Shown: positions 23,621 to 35,989, counted from the stretch's first letter. The stretch: DNA of 64,000 nucleotides from Aegilops tauschii subsp. strangulata (GCF_002575655.3 NC_053037.3:569572880-569636879), one strand, 5' to 3'. The notes: generated from the letters alone by a model not told the origin. Translations and numbers: made by a program.

Positions 23621-24504
23621 TGTTTAGTCCCACCTCGCCAACCGAAGGGTGCTCACACCAGTTTATAAGCCCGTCCCTCTCTGCCTTGTTGAGCTCCTCT
23701 CAAAGTGAAAATAGATGTCCTTATACACGGAATTTGACCTAAATTCACAGTAAATTTCTTTGAATTTCATAGAAATTTATTATGAATTTAAGTTGAATTT
23801 TCTCTATAGGCGCATCTATGTTCATTTTTTTATAGTAAATAAAATAAATAAACCTTAATAAAATAAATAAACCTTAATAAAATAAAATAAAATAAACTAT
23901 AGTAACTAAAATAAATAAACCTTAATAAATTAAATAAAAATAGCAGCAGTAAAATAAATAAAAATAGCAGCAGTAAAATAAATAAAAATAAAATAATTAA
24001 AGTAAAATACATGAGTAATTAGAAATAAAATAAATAAGTTTTTTGTTGTAAGTAGAAACAAAACAAAATAAATAAAGCAAAAGAGAAAACAAAAAACAGA
24101 GGAAAAAAATTATGCCACCTACTGGGCCACCACGGCCTGAATACGACTAGAAACCCATCCATGGGCCAGGATTCAGGCCCGCAGAAGGCCCAGTAGGCCC
24201 CACAGGCAAAGAGAACGGTTAGGCCCGAAAGCCTGCAGTTGAGAGGAGCTCGAGAGGGTGGGCGCAGCAGCGCTTCTAAACCACTCTCGAGCTCTCTCAA
24301 CTAGCGAGGTGGGACTAAACTTTTGATGCGGGGCAGCACAAGGCCTTTGGTCCCGGTTGGTGCCAACAACCGGGACTAAAGGGGGGCATTGGTCCCGGGT
24401 CGTGGCACCAACCGGGACCAAAGGCCTTTAGTCCCGGTTGGTGCCACGAACCGGGACTAATGAGTTGGTCCCGGTTGGTGCCACGAACCGGGACCAATGA
24501 GTTC

Positions 24505-24513
24505 CCTATATAT
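24505..24513 (+). promoter_or_regulatory. TATA box for the CACTA left-hand genes
   Basis: CTATATATA directly after the last GGTCCCGG-type repeat, followed by ACCCCATCGCC and a pyrimidine-rich leader. It lies about 0.4 kb upstream of the first ORF (24890) and is the best transcription start candidate for that ORF and the transposase. Confidence 0.6.
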
Positions 24514-24889
24514 ACCCCATCGCCACAGCAGAGCACTCCACAGTGCTCTGTTTTTTCTGGCCGGCGAGGGGAGGGCATTTGGGTGCTCTAGCTCACCTCC
24601 TATGCACATGAGGTGTTCGATGAAATATCTGAGCCACAGTAGTTAATCTTTCTCCTCTCGAAACTCGACCTCCGAGCTCCATTTTCACCGAGATTTGTCT
24701 AGGCTTAGCGGTCCGTCACGTCCCGTCCCCGTCTTCACCGCCGTCGATCGCCCGCGCCGATCTCGTAGCCAGCACCACCGTGGTGAGCCTCTTGTTCTTA
24801 TCTTCTTTCTGAAAGAAAAAAATTCTTACTTTAGATAGATACTTGTCTAATTTTGTTACTTTTATTATTCCTTCTTATTACATAGTGCG

Positions 24890-25337
24890 ATGGTTTTGGT
24901 ATCCGCCCCCGTCGACCCTCGTCCTGTCTGCGATTCGGATGTGGTATATATTATCTTTTTATAACTATTTGGTTCATTTATTGTTTATGACAAATATGCC
25001 GACCAATGTGACATAGATTTTATTTATCTAGGAGGTGGTTGAACCGGAAATTCTAACCGACCCTATTGTCGAGAGGTTAAATTTAGTTGAAGAAGAAAAC
25101 AATTACTTGAAGGAAAAAATAATAAAAATTGAGGAGGAGAAGATGATATTGGAGTTGCATGTTGCGGATGTCGTCGATGATCACAAGATCAAGATGGATG
25201 CAATGCGCTTGAAGATTAGAAAGATTAGAAAATATGCCATTCATACTGAGGCTTGGTATCATTATGCCGTTGGATCAATTGTTACCTTGGTTGCAATTAT
25301 GATCGCATTTGTTTTCGCATTGAAATGTTTTACATAG
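24890..25337 (+). CDS. Small coiled-coil, single-pass membrane protein in the CACTA element
   Basis: Two exons, 24890-24943 (18 codons, donor GTG|GTATAT) and 25032-25337 (acceptor TCTAG), joined in phase 0 to give 119 aa. Residues 1-18 are short and polar (MVLVSAPVDPRPVCDSD). About 30-85 form an acidic/basic coiled coil (LNLVEEENNYLKEK, KIEEEKMILELHVADVV). About 96-117 are a hydrophobic helix (VGSIVTLVAIMIAFVFALKC) at the very C-terminus, so it should be tail-anchored. No known function. It is fully open while both large genes of the element are broken. It may share a transcript with the transposase, whose ATG lies 185 bp downstream. Splicing is inferred from consensus sites only. Confidence 0.6.
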
Positions 25338-25521
25338 TTTCAATGTATGGTTTAATTAATTAGATGCTCTGGAGAGCTATATATATGTTGTTAGATGAGA
25401 ACTATGTATGTACTTTGGTTTTAATGTGATGATGAACTTCTATTAATTTGGTCACTTAATTATCTATTCATGATGTTTTGTAATGGTTTTTGACACACTT
25501 AATTATATATAATGCACGGAG

Positions 25522-28500
25522 ATGAACCGGCAATGGATGTACGGTGACAGACACACCTCCGAGTACATTAAGGGCGTGCATGATTTTCTCGAAGTGGCTG
25601 AGGCAAACAAGCAGAATGGTTTTATGTGTTGTCCATGCCCTATATGTGGGAATACGAAGTCTTACTCTGACCGAAAAATCCTTCACACCCACCTGCTTTA
25701 CAAGGGTTTCATGCCACACTATAATGTTTGGACGAGGCACGGAGAAATAGGGGTTATGATGGAAGACGGCAAAGAAGAAGAGGACAATGACAACTCTGTG
25801 CCCCCTGAATACGGTGATGCTGCAACGGGGGAAGCTGCTGAAGATCAAGAGGAACCAGACGATGTGCCCAATGATGCTGCAAGGGGGGAAGCTGCTGAAG
25901 ATCAAGAGGAACCAGTGCCCGATGATGATGATCTCCACCGGGTCATTGTCGATGCAAGGACGCAATGCGAAAGTCAAAAGGAGAAGCTGAAGTTCGATCG
26001 CATGTTAGAGGATCACAAAAAAGGGTTGTACCCCAATTGCGAAGGTGGCAACATAGAGCTCGGTACCGTACTGGAATTGCTGCAATGGAAAGCAGAGAAT
26101 GTTGTGCCTGACAAAGGATTTGAGAAGCTATTGAAAATATTGAAGAAGAAGCTTCCAAAGGATAACGAATTGCCCGACAGTACATACGCAGCAAAGAAGG
26201 TCGTATGCCCTCTAGGATTGGAGGTGTAGAAGATACATGCATGCCCTAATGACTGCATCCTCTACTGCGGTGCGTACAAGGATCTGAACGCATGCCCGGT
26301 ATGCGGTGCATTGCGGTATAAGATCAGACGAGATGACCCTGGTGATGTTGACGGCGAGCCCCCAGGAAGAGGGTTCCTGCGAAGGTGATGTGGTATGCTC
26401 CTATAATACCACGGTTGAAACGTCTGTTCAAAAACGAAGAGCATGCCAAGTTGATGCGATGGCACAGTGAGGACCGTAAGAAGGATGGGAAGTTGAGAGC
26501 ACCCGCTGACGGGTCGCAGTGGAGAAAAATCGAGAGAAAGTACTGGGCTGAGTTTGCAGCTGACCCAAGGAACGTATGGTTTGGTTTAAGCGCGGATGGC
26601 ATTAATCCTTTCAGGGAGCAGAGCAGCAATCACAGCACCTGGCCCGTGACTCTATGTATGTATAACCTTCCTCCTTGGATGTGCATGAAGCGGAAGTTCA
26701 TTATGATGCCAGTTCTCATCCAAGGCCCTAAGCAACCCGGCAACGACATTGATGTGTACCTAAGGACATTAGTTGAAGAACTTTTACAGCTGTGGAATGG
26801 AAACGGTGTACATACGTGGGATGAGCACAAACAGGAGGAATTTAACCTGCACGCGTTGCTGTTTGTAACCATCAACGATTGGCCCACTCTCAGTAACCTT
26901 TCAGGACAGACAAACAAGGGATACCACGCATGCACGCACTGTTTTTATGACACTGAAAGTATATACCTGTACAAATGCAGGAAGAATGTGTACCTGGGCC
27001 ATCGTCGATTTCTTCCGACCAACCATCAATGTCGAAAGAAAGGCAAGCATTTCAAAGGCGAGGCAGATCACCGGAAGAAGCCCGCCATGCGTACCGGTGA
27101 TCACGTACTTGCTATGGTCAATGATTTACACGTAATCTTTGGAAAGGGTCCCGGCGGACTAGCTGTTCCGAATGACGCTGAGGGACACGCACCCATGTGG
27201 AAGAAGGAATCTATATTTTGGGACCTACCCTACTGGAAAGAGCTAGAGGTCCGCTCTTCAATCGACGTGATGCACGTGACGAAGAACCTTTGCGTGAACC
27301 TGCTAGGCTTCTTGGGCGTGTATGGGAAGACAAAAGATACACCTGAGGCACGGGAGGACCTGCAACGTTTGCACGAAAAAGACGGCATGCCTCCGAAGCA
27401 GTATGAAGGTCCTGCCAGCTACGCTCTTACAAAAGAAGAGAAAGAAATCTTCTTTGATTGCCTGCTCAGTATGAAGGTCCCGACTGGCTTCTCGTCGAAT
27501 ATAAAGGGAATAATAAATATGCTAGAGAAAAAGTTCCAGAACCTAAAGTCTCATGACCTCCACGTGATTATGACGCAACTGCTTCCGGTTGCATTGAGGG
27601 GGCTTCTACCGGAAAACGTCTGATTAGCCATTGTGAAGCTATGTGCATTCCTCAATGCAATCTCTCAGAAGGTGATCGATCCAGAAATCATACCAAGGCT
27701 AAGGAGTGATGTGGCGCAATGTCTTGTCAGTTTCGAGCTGGTGTTCCCACCATCCTTCTTCAATATCATGACGCACGTCCTAGTTCATCTAGTCGACGAG
27801 ATTGTCATTCTGGGGCCCGTATTTCTACACAATATGTTCCCCTTCGAGAGGTTCATGGGAGTCCTAAAGAAATATGTCTGTAACCGTGCTAGGCCAGAAG
27901 GAAGCATCTCCATGGGCCATCAAACAGAGGATGTCATTGGGTTTTGTGTTGACTTCATTCCTGGCCTTAAGAAGATAGGTCTCACTAAATCGCGGTATGA
28001 GGGGAGACTGACTGGAAAAGGCACGCTTGGAGGGGACTCAATAATATGCAGGGACGGATATTCTTGGTCTCAAGCACACTATACAGTTCTACAAAACTCT
28101 ACCTTGGTGACCCCGTATGTCGATGAACACAAGAACAGTTTGCGCTCCAAACACCCGGAGCAGTGTGACGACTGGATTACATGTGAACACATCAGGACTT
28201 TCAGCAGTTGGTTGGAAACAAGTCTCAGAGGTGACACCACTGTTTGTGATGAGTTGTACTCGTTGTCCAGGGGACCATCTTCGACTGTATTGACTTACAA
28301 AGGATAAGAGATAAATGGGAATACATTTTACACGATCGCCCAAGATCAAAAGAGCACCAACCTTAACAGCGGTGTCCGCTTTGATGCAGCAACCGAGAGG
28401 GGAAAGGACACATATTATGGTTACATAATGGACATATGGGAACTTGACTACGGACATGATTTTAAGGTCCCTTTGTTTAAGTGCAAATGGGTCAATCTGT

Positions 28501-28880
28501 CAGAAGGCGGGGTACAGGTAGACCCACAGTACGGAATGACAACAGTGGATCTGAACAATCTTGGGTACACTGACGAACCGTTCGTCCTAGCCAATGATGT
28601 GGCACAGGTTATCTATGTGAAGGACATGTCTACCAGACCGAGAAAAAGAAAAGATAAGGAAGCGAATACATCATACGATGAGCCAAAGCGCCACATAGTT
28701 CTTTCAGGAAAAAGGGACATTGTGGGAGTGGAGGGCAAGACAGACATGTCTGAAGATTATGAAAAGTTTCATGAAATTCCTCCCTTCAAAGTCAAGGCTG
28801 ACCCAAGCATCCTGATAAACGATGAAGATTATCCATGGTTACGGCGCAATAAGCAAATGACACAAGCGAAGAAAAAGTGA
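25522..28880 (+). pseudogene. TNP2-type CACTA transposase, broken
   Basis: The start ATG at 25522 opens a typical transposase-associated N-terminus (MNRQWMYGDRHTSEYIKGV, with a CPCPICGN metal-binding cluster). It continues through an acidic repeat (EDQEEP), the Transposase_21 core (26385-27623, with THCFYD, IDVMHVTKNLCVNLLG), the DUF4218-like part (27633-28307, with MTHVLVHLVDEI, FPFERFMGVLKKYV) and the DUF4216-like part (28428-28880). Damage seen: TAG at 26227 where CAG fits, a frameshift near 26370, TGA at 27621 where CGA fits, and TAA at 28305 where a Tyr codon fits. Two of these look like C-to-T transitions, as expected after cytosine methylation. No functional transposase can be made from this copy. 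Confidence 0.93.
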
Positions 28881-29815
28881 AGACTTTCTCCCACAACTAT
28901 TATGATGATACCATGCCAACTTTCTAACAGACGAGTATGATACCATTGTCCGTTTTGTACACGAAGTGCATCTAGTTTTTTGCCGTAACCCTCTCAACTT
29001 TCTTGCACATGCTATGTGGATGAAATGATGATACCATGCCAACTTTCAACCTTTTTAGAGTTCATTTGAAATGCTTTTCAATTTTAGGGTCTTATAGCTC
29101 AAAATAATTAGTAAGTGCATGAAAAATAACAAATGAAGTCAGAAGGGGTTGAAAATTGATGAGATGTGGCTTTGAATGGTGCATTTTGAACACACAAAAA
29201 GTCAGGAGTTCAAATAAGTTTTAAAAAATGAAATCCCTTTGTAACAGACGAGTTTCCGTATGAAATCCTGATACTTCGAAAGAGATTGTCCGTTTTATAC
29301 ACGAAGTGCATCCAGTTTTTGCCGTAACCCTCTCAACTTTCTTGCACATGCTATGTGGATGAAATGATGATACCATGCCAACTTTCAACCTTTTCAGAGT
29401 TCATTTGAAATGCTTTTCAATTTTAGGGTCTTATAGCTCAAAATAATCAGTAAATGCATGAAAAATGGTGCATGAAAAATAACAAATAAAATAAATAAGT
29501 AATTAGAAACAAAATAATATAAACTTTAATAAAATATATAAGTAGAAACAAAATAAAATAAACTTTAATAACTTAAATAAAATTTATGAAACTAAAATTA
29601 TCAAAGTATTTTCTGTTCAAAACATTATAAGCAACCTCTAGTATTATTGAAACTAAAATTATATAAAATTGATGCAACTAAAATTATCGAAGTATTTTCT
29701 GTTCAAAATCATTGAAAGCAAAAATAATTTTCATAAAGAACTTTTATTGTTAGAAACTTTAATAGCAAAAAGAATTATCATAAAGTAAAATAAATAAGTA
29801 ATTAGAAACAAAATA
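28881..29815. repeat. Transposase 3' region with direct repeats
   Basis: A block of about 100-150 bp (GTCCGTTTT.TACACGAAGTG ... GATACCATGCCAACTTTCAA ... CTTATAGCTCAAAATAAT) occurs at about 28949-29115 and again at about 29289-29455. AT-rich AAATAAA/AAACTTTAATA repeats follow. No gene. Confidence 0.8.
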
Positions 29816-30400
29816 AAATAAAATAAATAAGTTTTTTGTTGTAAGTAGAAACAAAACAAAATAAATAAAGCAAAAAAGAAAACAAAAAACAGGCAAAAAA
29901 TAAAAATTATGCCACCTACTGGGCAACCACGGCCTGAATACGACTAGAAACCCATCCATGGGCCAGGATTCAGGCCCGCAGAAGGCCCAGTAGGCCCACA
30001 GGCATGTATAGAGAGGTTAGGCCCGTAAGCCTGCTTTAGAGAGGAGCTCGACAGCTCAGGCGCACCGCACCTTATAAACAGGTGCGGCTCTCTCTCAGCT
30101 AGCGAGGTGGGACTAAACTCCCACCACCACGCCGCTGTGTAAGGCCATTGGTCCCGGTTGGTGGCACGAACTGGGACCAATGCCCCCTTTGGTCTCGGTT
30201 CGTGCCACCAACCGGGACCAATGCCCCCCTTTAGTCCCGGTTGGTGCCACCAACCGGGACCAAAGGCCGCCGCTTCCCGCCCTTTGGGCTGCTGAAAAGA
30301 GGGCTTTGGTCCCGTTTGGTGGCACCAACCGGGACTAATGCCCACCTTTAGTCCCGGTTGGTGCCACGAACCGGGACTAAAGGCTTTGCTATATAAGTTC
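29815..30400 (+). repeat. Internal duplicate of the left subterminal/promoter block
   Basis: Repeats the content of 24030-24520 in order: AAGTTTTTTGTTGTAAGTAG, ATTATGCCACCTACTGGGC, GAATACGACTAGAAACCCAT, GGCCCGCAGAAGGCCCAGTA, CTAGCGAGGTGGGACTAAAC, then GTCCCGG repeats and a TATA box. The two blocks are diverged and differ by small indels. No CACTA terminus sits at this inner copy. Confidence 0.9.
30389..30396 (+). promoter_or_regulatory. Second TATA box, upstream of CACTA ORF2
   Basis: CTATATAAG follows the last CGGGACTAAAGG repeat of the internal block, in the same position as the left TATA box relative to its repeats. A very GC-rich leader follows (30430-30750). It probably drives ORF2; the distance to the ORF2 ATG at 31832 is about 1.4 kb, so a leader intron is likely. 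Confidence 0.5.
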
Positions 30401-31019
30401 ACACTTAGGAAATTTTCACTCACACCTAGCAGCTGCCGCCCCGACGCCGCCGATGCCGCCAGGCTGCCCCGACGCCGCCCGCCGCCCCGACGCCGCCTGT
30501 CGCCGTCGCCCGTGCCCGTCGTCGCCGTCGCCCGCGCCCTCGCCGTCGCCCGCCGTTGCCCGCGCCCTCGCCGTCAGCCGCGCCCCTGCCCCGACGCGCG
30601 CCGCCCCGGGCCGTCCCCGTCGTCACCGTCGCCCTGCCCCGCCCTTCGCCGTCGTCGCCTCCTACCCCGAGCGCGCGCGCACTGCCCCGTCGCCATCCTC
30701 GCCGCCGACCCCGCGGTTCTCCTCACCTTGGTCCGGCCGGCGCCCTCCCTAGCATTTTTTCATATATATGCTTGTTTTTTTCATATATATGCTTGTTTTT
30801 TTATATATATGCTTGTTATCATAATTGTTTTTGTTCATATATATATATGTAATGTTTTTTATAGAATATGATGTTTTTTTCATAGATGATCACATATATG
30901 GTGTATGCATGGATGTGGATGAAATATGATGTTTTTTTGTTCATAGAACATGATGAAATATGAACAATGCATTAGGCAAAACCTTTACTTTTTTTCGAAA
31001 TTTTCTATTTGAACATTTT

Positions 31020-31300
31020 TTTATGAATGAGAGGAAAAAGGAAAATAAGAAGAGGAAGAAAGGAGAAGAAGAGGAGAGGAAGAAGAGGAGAAATAAATAA
31101 GAAGAGGAAAAAAGAAGAAAAACTTGAGGAGAAGAAGAAAGGAATAGAAGAGAAGAAGAAAAAATAGAATAAAAATTCTATTTTTTCTTCTTCTCTCCTC
31201 TATTCCTTTCTTCTTCTCCTCTTTTTTTTCTTCTTTTTTTTCTTCGATCTTCTCCTCTATTCCTTTTCTTCTTCTCCTCTTTTTATTTCTTCTTCGTTTT
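31020..31300. repeat. Purine/pyrimidine inverted repeat inside the CACTA element
   Basis: A GAAGAAGAGGAG-rich left half is mirrored by a CTCCTCTTCTTC-rich right half. Around the centre (31168-31185, AATAGAATAAAAATTCTATT) the complementarity is close to perfect for about 40 bases per arm. A transcript could fold into a long hairpin. Confidence 0.85.
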
Positions 31301-31315
31301 CTTATGTTTTATCGG

Positions 31316-31570
31316 GTCTGTCGTCGTCGATATACCCCTCTCCCGATAACTTCAACAAGAGGGGGGGTCGATATACCCCCTCCCCGATAATATTATTTTC
31401 CCATGTACGTATGTCGTCGTTGTCGATATAACCCCCTCCCGATAACTTCAACACGTGGGGGGGGGTCGATATACCCCCTCCCCGATAGCATTATTTTCCC
31501 ATGTATGTATGTCGTCGTTGTCGTTATATATAACTCCCTCCCAGATAACTTCGACATGACGGACGGTCGA
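31316..31570. repeat. Tandem repeat of about 100 bp ahead of ORF2
   Basis: The block GTCGTCGTYGATATAMCCCC, CTCCCGATAACTTCAACA, G-run, GTCGATATACCCCCTCCCCG, ATTATTTTCCCATGTAYGTA is present about two and a half times. It lies in the probable leader of ORF2. No coding value. Confidence 0.8.
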
Positions 31571-31831
31571 TATTTATACCCCCTCTCGACCGTGATAACT
31601 TATACCATGGGAGCACCCCCCGGCCCTCTCGCTCGACCAAAACTCTCGAGGACACCCAAACCCTAGAAAAAAACGATGTCAGTCTCCTACCCCCTCCCGC
31701 CGCGCCCCTACCCTTGAAGCTTTGCCGAGGCCACCCCAAACCCGGAATAAGCTAGGTCTACGTTTGCACTAATATATCCACCTGCTGTCATGTTTGTGTA
31801 ATAATTGCCATGTTGTAATATTTGCAGAAAC

Positions 31832-34800
31832 AATGGAGCACGGACGAGACGAGCAAGCAGAAGAGGTGTTGGGGGACATAATCTTAGCCGGAGGTGATAT
31901 CTTGTCGTATCTTAACGACAATGATGGTCTGGAAGAACAGGGTGAAGAAGCAGGCTACGGTGATTGAAGAGTGGAGGAGGAAAGACATGATTATGATGGC
32001 TCCGGTGACCCAATGCTGGTGCAAGAAGGAGCCCGTGGTGACGGCTCCGGTGACCGAACAGAGTCCGGCCAGGTAAATATATTAGTTAAGCCTGTGTTGA
32101 CTAGCTAATTGATGCATTCATTGTTTTCGTATGTACACATATTAATTAACACTCGTCTTTCTTCTTTTTTCTAGCCCTCCGAATCAAGCACAACTTCGGT
32201 AAAGAGACGAGGCCCGAAGAGAAAGTTGCGCTCAGATGAAAGGTTTGAGATCACAGCAATCGCGCGCGACGGCCAACCGGTTGAACCCATCCGGACAAAG
32301 GATGCATTTGCTGCTCAGTGCGGGGTTCTAGTTAGGGAGAAGATCCCGATCAGCATCCAGCAATGGTATAAGCCTAAGAAGGAAGACCCTGAGGTGTCTT
32401 ATGTCAATGATATGCAGAAATATGATCTTTGGACTGAGCTGAAGGCAAATTTCACCCTACCGCCAGAGGAGGATCCGGAGAAGCCAGTTAAAGAGCAATT
32501 AATCAAGTCTCAAGCTCTTAAGAAGATGGCAGACCTATTCAGGAGGTGGAAGAATGAGCTGAAAATGTTTGTCGACAAAGAAGAGACACCAGAATTCATC
32601 GGCCGGTATGAGAAGATCAGAGATCACCGGCCCGCATTTGTGGCCCACAAGACATCGGAAAAGAGTAAGAAGATGTCAGCGACAAACAAGAAGAATGTTG
32701 CGAAGAAGAAGCTTCACCATCGCACGGGGTCAGGTGGCTACCTCAAAGCCCGGCCTAAGTGGGCCAAGGCTGAGAATGATCTACTTGAAAAAGGGATCGA
32801 ACCACAGACAATGAACTGGACAGACCGTTGCTGGACTTGGTTCTTCAGGGCTGGCGGAACCTTAGACCCCATATCAGGGAGGTGCGTTTGGACGAACGAG
32901 CTTTTGAGAATACCAGTCAAGAAGATTCAGCAATATATCGATGCAGCGCAGGAAGGGACGTTCGTTCCAGACAGAGAGAACGACGAGCTCACAATGGCCC
33001 TCGGGAATCCTGAGCACCCTGGACGGACACGAGGCACGCCAGGCTCCATTCCGTGGAAGGCTGGTTTTCCGGACGCAGGCGGTTACAAAAGCCAGGAGAG
33101 GAGGAAAAAAATGGAGCAGACCCAAATTCAGAAGCTGCACGAAAGGGTTCAAGCGCTAGAGGAACGAGACGGCAATCGACATGCCGAAACTACCCCCGAA
33201 GCTACCCCGCCATCTCAGCAGAAAAGCAGCATGGCTTCCACCGAGCTGCTTCAGCCGGAGCATGTCTTGACGGCTCCTGCTAGCTACCCCGTGGATGCTA
33301 TCACGGAGTCTCAACATTGCCACCTTATGGCGGAATGGCAGAACATCAAAGCCAAGGCGGCTGTTGGCTCTGTTTTACCTCCTGGACCCGGCGCAACCTA
33401 CCACTGCCGGCCGATTCCAGAAGGATATGCTAGGGTGATGGTGGATGAAATAACGGAGGGATTTGAGGACCTCCAGCTTGACCACCCTACCGGTGAAGGG
33501 GAGACTCAGCTGGGTTTAGCTCTGAAGATTCCGTGCCTATGGCGGAAGGAGCTCATTAACCTTCCGAACTGGACGCCTCCGGCGAGTAAGGGCACTCCGC
33601 CGCTGCCTCCTCCTCCGGCGAGTGATCAGGGCACTCAGCCTCCTTCTTCGGCGCGTGGCGGCACTCCGCCTCCTCCTCCGCCTCCTCCGACGATGAGTGA
33701 TCAGGGCACTCATCAGCCTCCTTCTCCGGCGCGTGGCGGCACTCCACCTCCTTCTCCGCCCACGTCGGCGTGCCAGAGCAGCCAACCTCCTCCTTCTCCG
33801 CCTCGTCAGCAAGGGCGGAAGAGACCCGCCGCCGCTCCGGCTGCTCCGGCGCGTTGAAGTCCTTCTCCTCCGCCTCGTAAGCAAGGAAAGAAGACAGCCG
33901 CAGCCGCTCCATCTGCTCTGCCGGCGTCTAGCAGTACAGCTACCAGAGGCAGGAGGCAATACAGATTCGGTCCTTCTCTGAAGACTCCAGAGAAGTTACC
34001 ATACGAGAGGACCGAGGAGGAGAACACGAAGATCATGCGAGCCGAAGTGAAGAACTTCTTTGAAGGGGTGAAAGCAAAGAAACATCCACCTCCGGAGGAG
34101 AAGGTAGATCTGGTGAAAGCGAAGCGCACTCTGGATGCCCTGACAAAACCACCAAAGTCTCCGCCGAAAGGCAACTATGAGCGCATTATTGCAAAGACAT
34201 TTACCTGCTCGACGATGTACATTATGAAATCATGGAGGTGGACGAACACAAATACCATTACAGGAAGCCTCTCGTCAAAGATGAAAGATCTCTAACAACG
34301 ATGATGCGAAGATTACATGATTGGTACATGAAAACCTGCAGAGAGTCTGATGGGATGAATACTTTGACGCTGAGAGTTAAACCGGAGCATGACCTCGTTG
34401 GAATTGAACTGCTGAATGTTCCATTTGAGGAGTTCTTCCAGTTTTTCAATCAAAAGGCCCTCGATAAATCAATGATCACTTGCTACTTTCTGTAAGTAGT
34501 ACTACTTCTGTCACTAAGTCTCTCTATATAGGTCAGCTCTTTCATTGCATGTATTTATAATTATCCTCACTATATTATGCAGATTGAAGATCGGCGAATT
34601 GAAGAAAAGACAAATCGGTGATATTGGGTTCATTAACACAAATCTCATAGATGCATATACGGTTGAAAAACATGCCAAAGAAGCCGAGGCCAACTTGCTA
34701 CGATCGTTGGTATTAAATCAAAACAAAGATATAATACTCTTTCCTTAACTCTTCAAGTGAGTGTTACTGTCTTGTGCATATTCGGTTTCCCTTATTAGTC

Positions 34801-35384
34801 CAGGTTATGGTAATGTAATTGATGACTTATGCATGCATGCGCAGCTTCCACTATATTCTCCTAGAGATTAAGCTTGAGCAAGGAGTAGTAACCGTCTTAG
34901 ACTCGAGACGAAAAGATCCCAAGGACTATGCGGACATGACTCAAATGCTCGAGAAGTAAGTTAAATCGATCATTATCCACCATATCAGCAACTTTGTTCA
35001 TTTCCTGATATCAAGTAATTGTTTTCTTTGTCTGGCAGGGTTTGGAGAAAATTCACCACAAAAGCTCCGGGACTGCCGAAGAAGCTGCAATGTAGACACC
35101 CGAAAATAAGTACTATAGTAGCATATTCCGCACATCTCCTAGTGATTCAAACGCTAGTTTCATCAATACCGTTTAGCATGCTTGCTTATCAGTTAGATTG
35201 ACCTCTATTTCTTGTAAAGTGGTTGTGGCAGGAACAAGGGAATGATTTCTGTGGATACTACGTTTGCGAGTCTATCCGCCACACGACCTGTGAGCGGGGC
35301 TACTCTGACGAACAATATGAAGTGCGTAAGCAATAATATTCACAATTTTATTTTATTACCATCATTTGTGTCGAGTTTCATTTA

Positions 35385-35471
<87 letters not shown>

Positions 35472-35633
35472 TGACCCCCTTCTTCAAATTAGATGTTTCG
35501 GATGCGGGATGAACTCATAGCATAAGATCGTATGCGAGCAATTCAAGAGGAATTGGCGGCATTCTTCCTTGACCACGTGATCGCTGAAAATGGAGAATAC
35601 TATGTGGACCCTGTGTTCTTACAATTTAATTAG
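31832..35633 (+). pseudogene. CACTA ORF2 with C-terminal Ulp1-like (C48) protease domain, broken
   Basis: Exon 1 (31832-32073) starts MEHGRDEQAEEVLGD and contains a TGA at 31966. The large exon (32175 onwards) reads RSDERFEITAIARDGQPVEP, GVLVREKIPISIQQW, HHRTGSGGYLKARPKWAKAE and a coiled coil (RVQALEERD), then a proline-rich tail and a TGA at 33855 with the frame open beyond. A frameshift near 34195 is followed by EHDLVGIELLNVPFEEFFQF. Later exons hold the protease motifs: NFHYILLEI (His), VVTVLDSRR (Asp) and [12 protein letters not shown] (Cys). A TAA at 34746 and another at 35521 also interrupt it. A Ulp1-type triad is therefore visible but not encoded in one frame. SUMO/ubiquitin-like protease domains are known in plant transposons; the role is unclear. 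Confidence 0.85.
35385..35467. repeat. (TA)n microsatellite in the last ORF2 intron
   Basis: About 80 bases of uninterrupted TA between the exon ending near 35327 and the exon starting near 35492. Likely length-variable. Confidence 0.97.
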
Positions 35634-35989
35634 GAGATTATATTGTAAGAGATAATTATTGTATATATGTAGCCGGTAGTGTCAGATAGATATACGAGAA
35701 CTTGTTGTTCGACCAATCTCTCGAAGAAGGAGAGGTGGTCGATATCACTTCTCTCTGTATGCATATGTTCATGACGATCTTCTGTTTCCTTCATTTGCTT
35801 ACTAGCTAGCGTGTCTAGTCCTCTCCATACGTATATAGTACGTAGCGTCGACCAAGCACGGAGATAAGAGAGGACACTTCTCTCTATTAATTACCTAGCT
35901 AACACAATATATGAAACACCTAAATTAACCCCCCAAAACCCCCACCCCCCCCCCCCCTTTCAAAAAAAACAAAAATCCCAGCCCCTGAA

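Noticed and set aside
30338..30871. 177-codon Arg/Pro/Ala-rich ORF and its frame neighbours
   Set aside because: Three frames are open at once in a GC-rich leader of the CACTA ORF2; typical composition artefact.
31832..35633. Host SUMO protease gene
   Set aside because: The Ulp1-like motifs lie inside CACTA ends with a perfect TSD, downstream of typical element ORF2 sequence, and the frame is broken.
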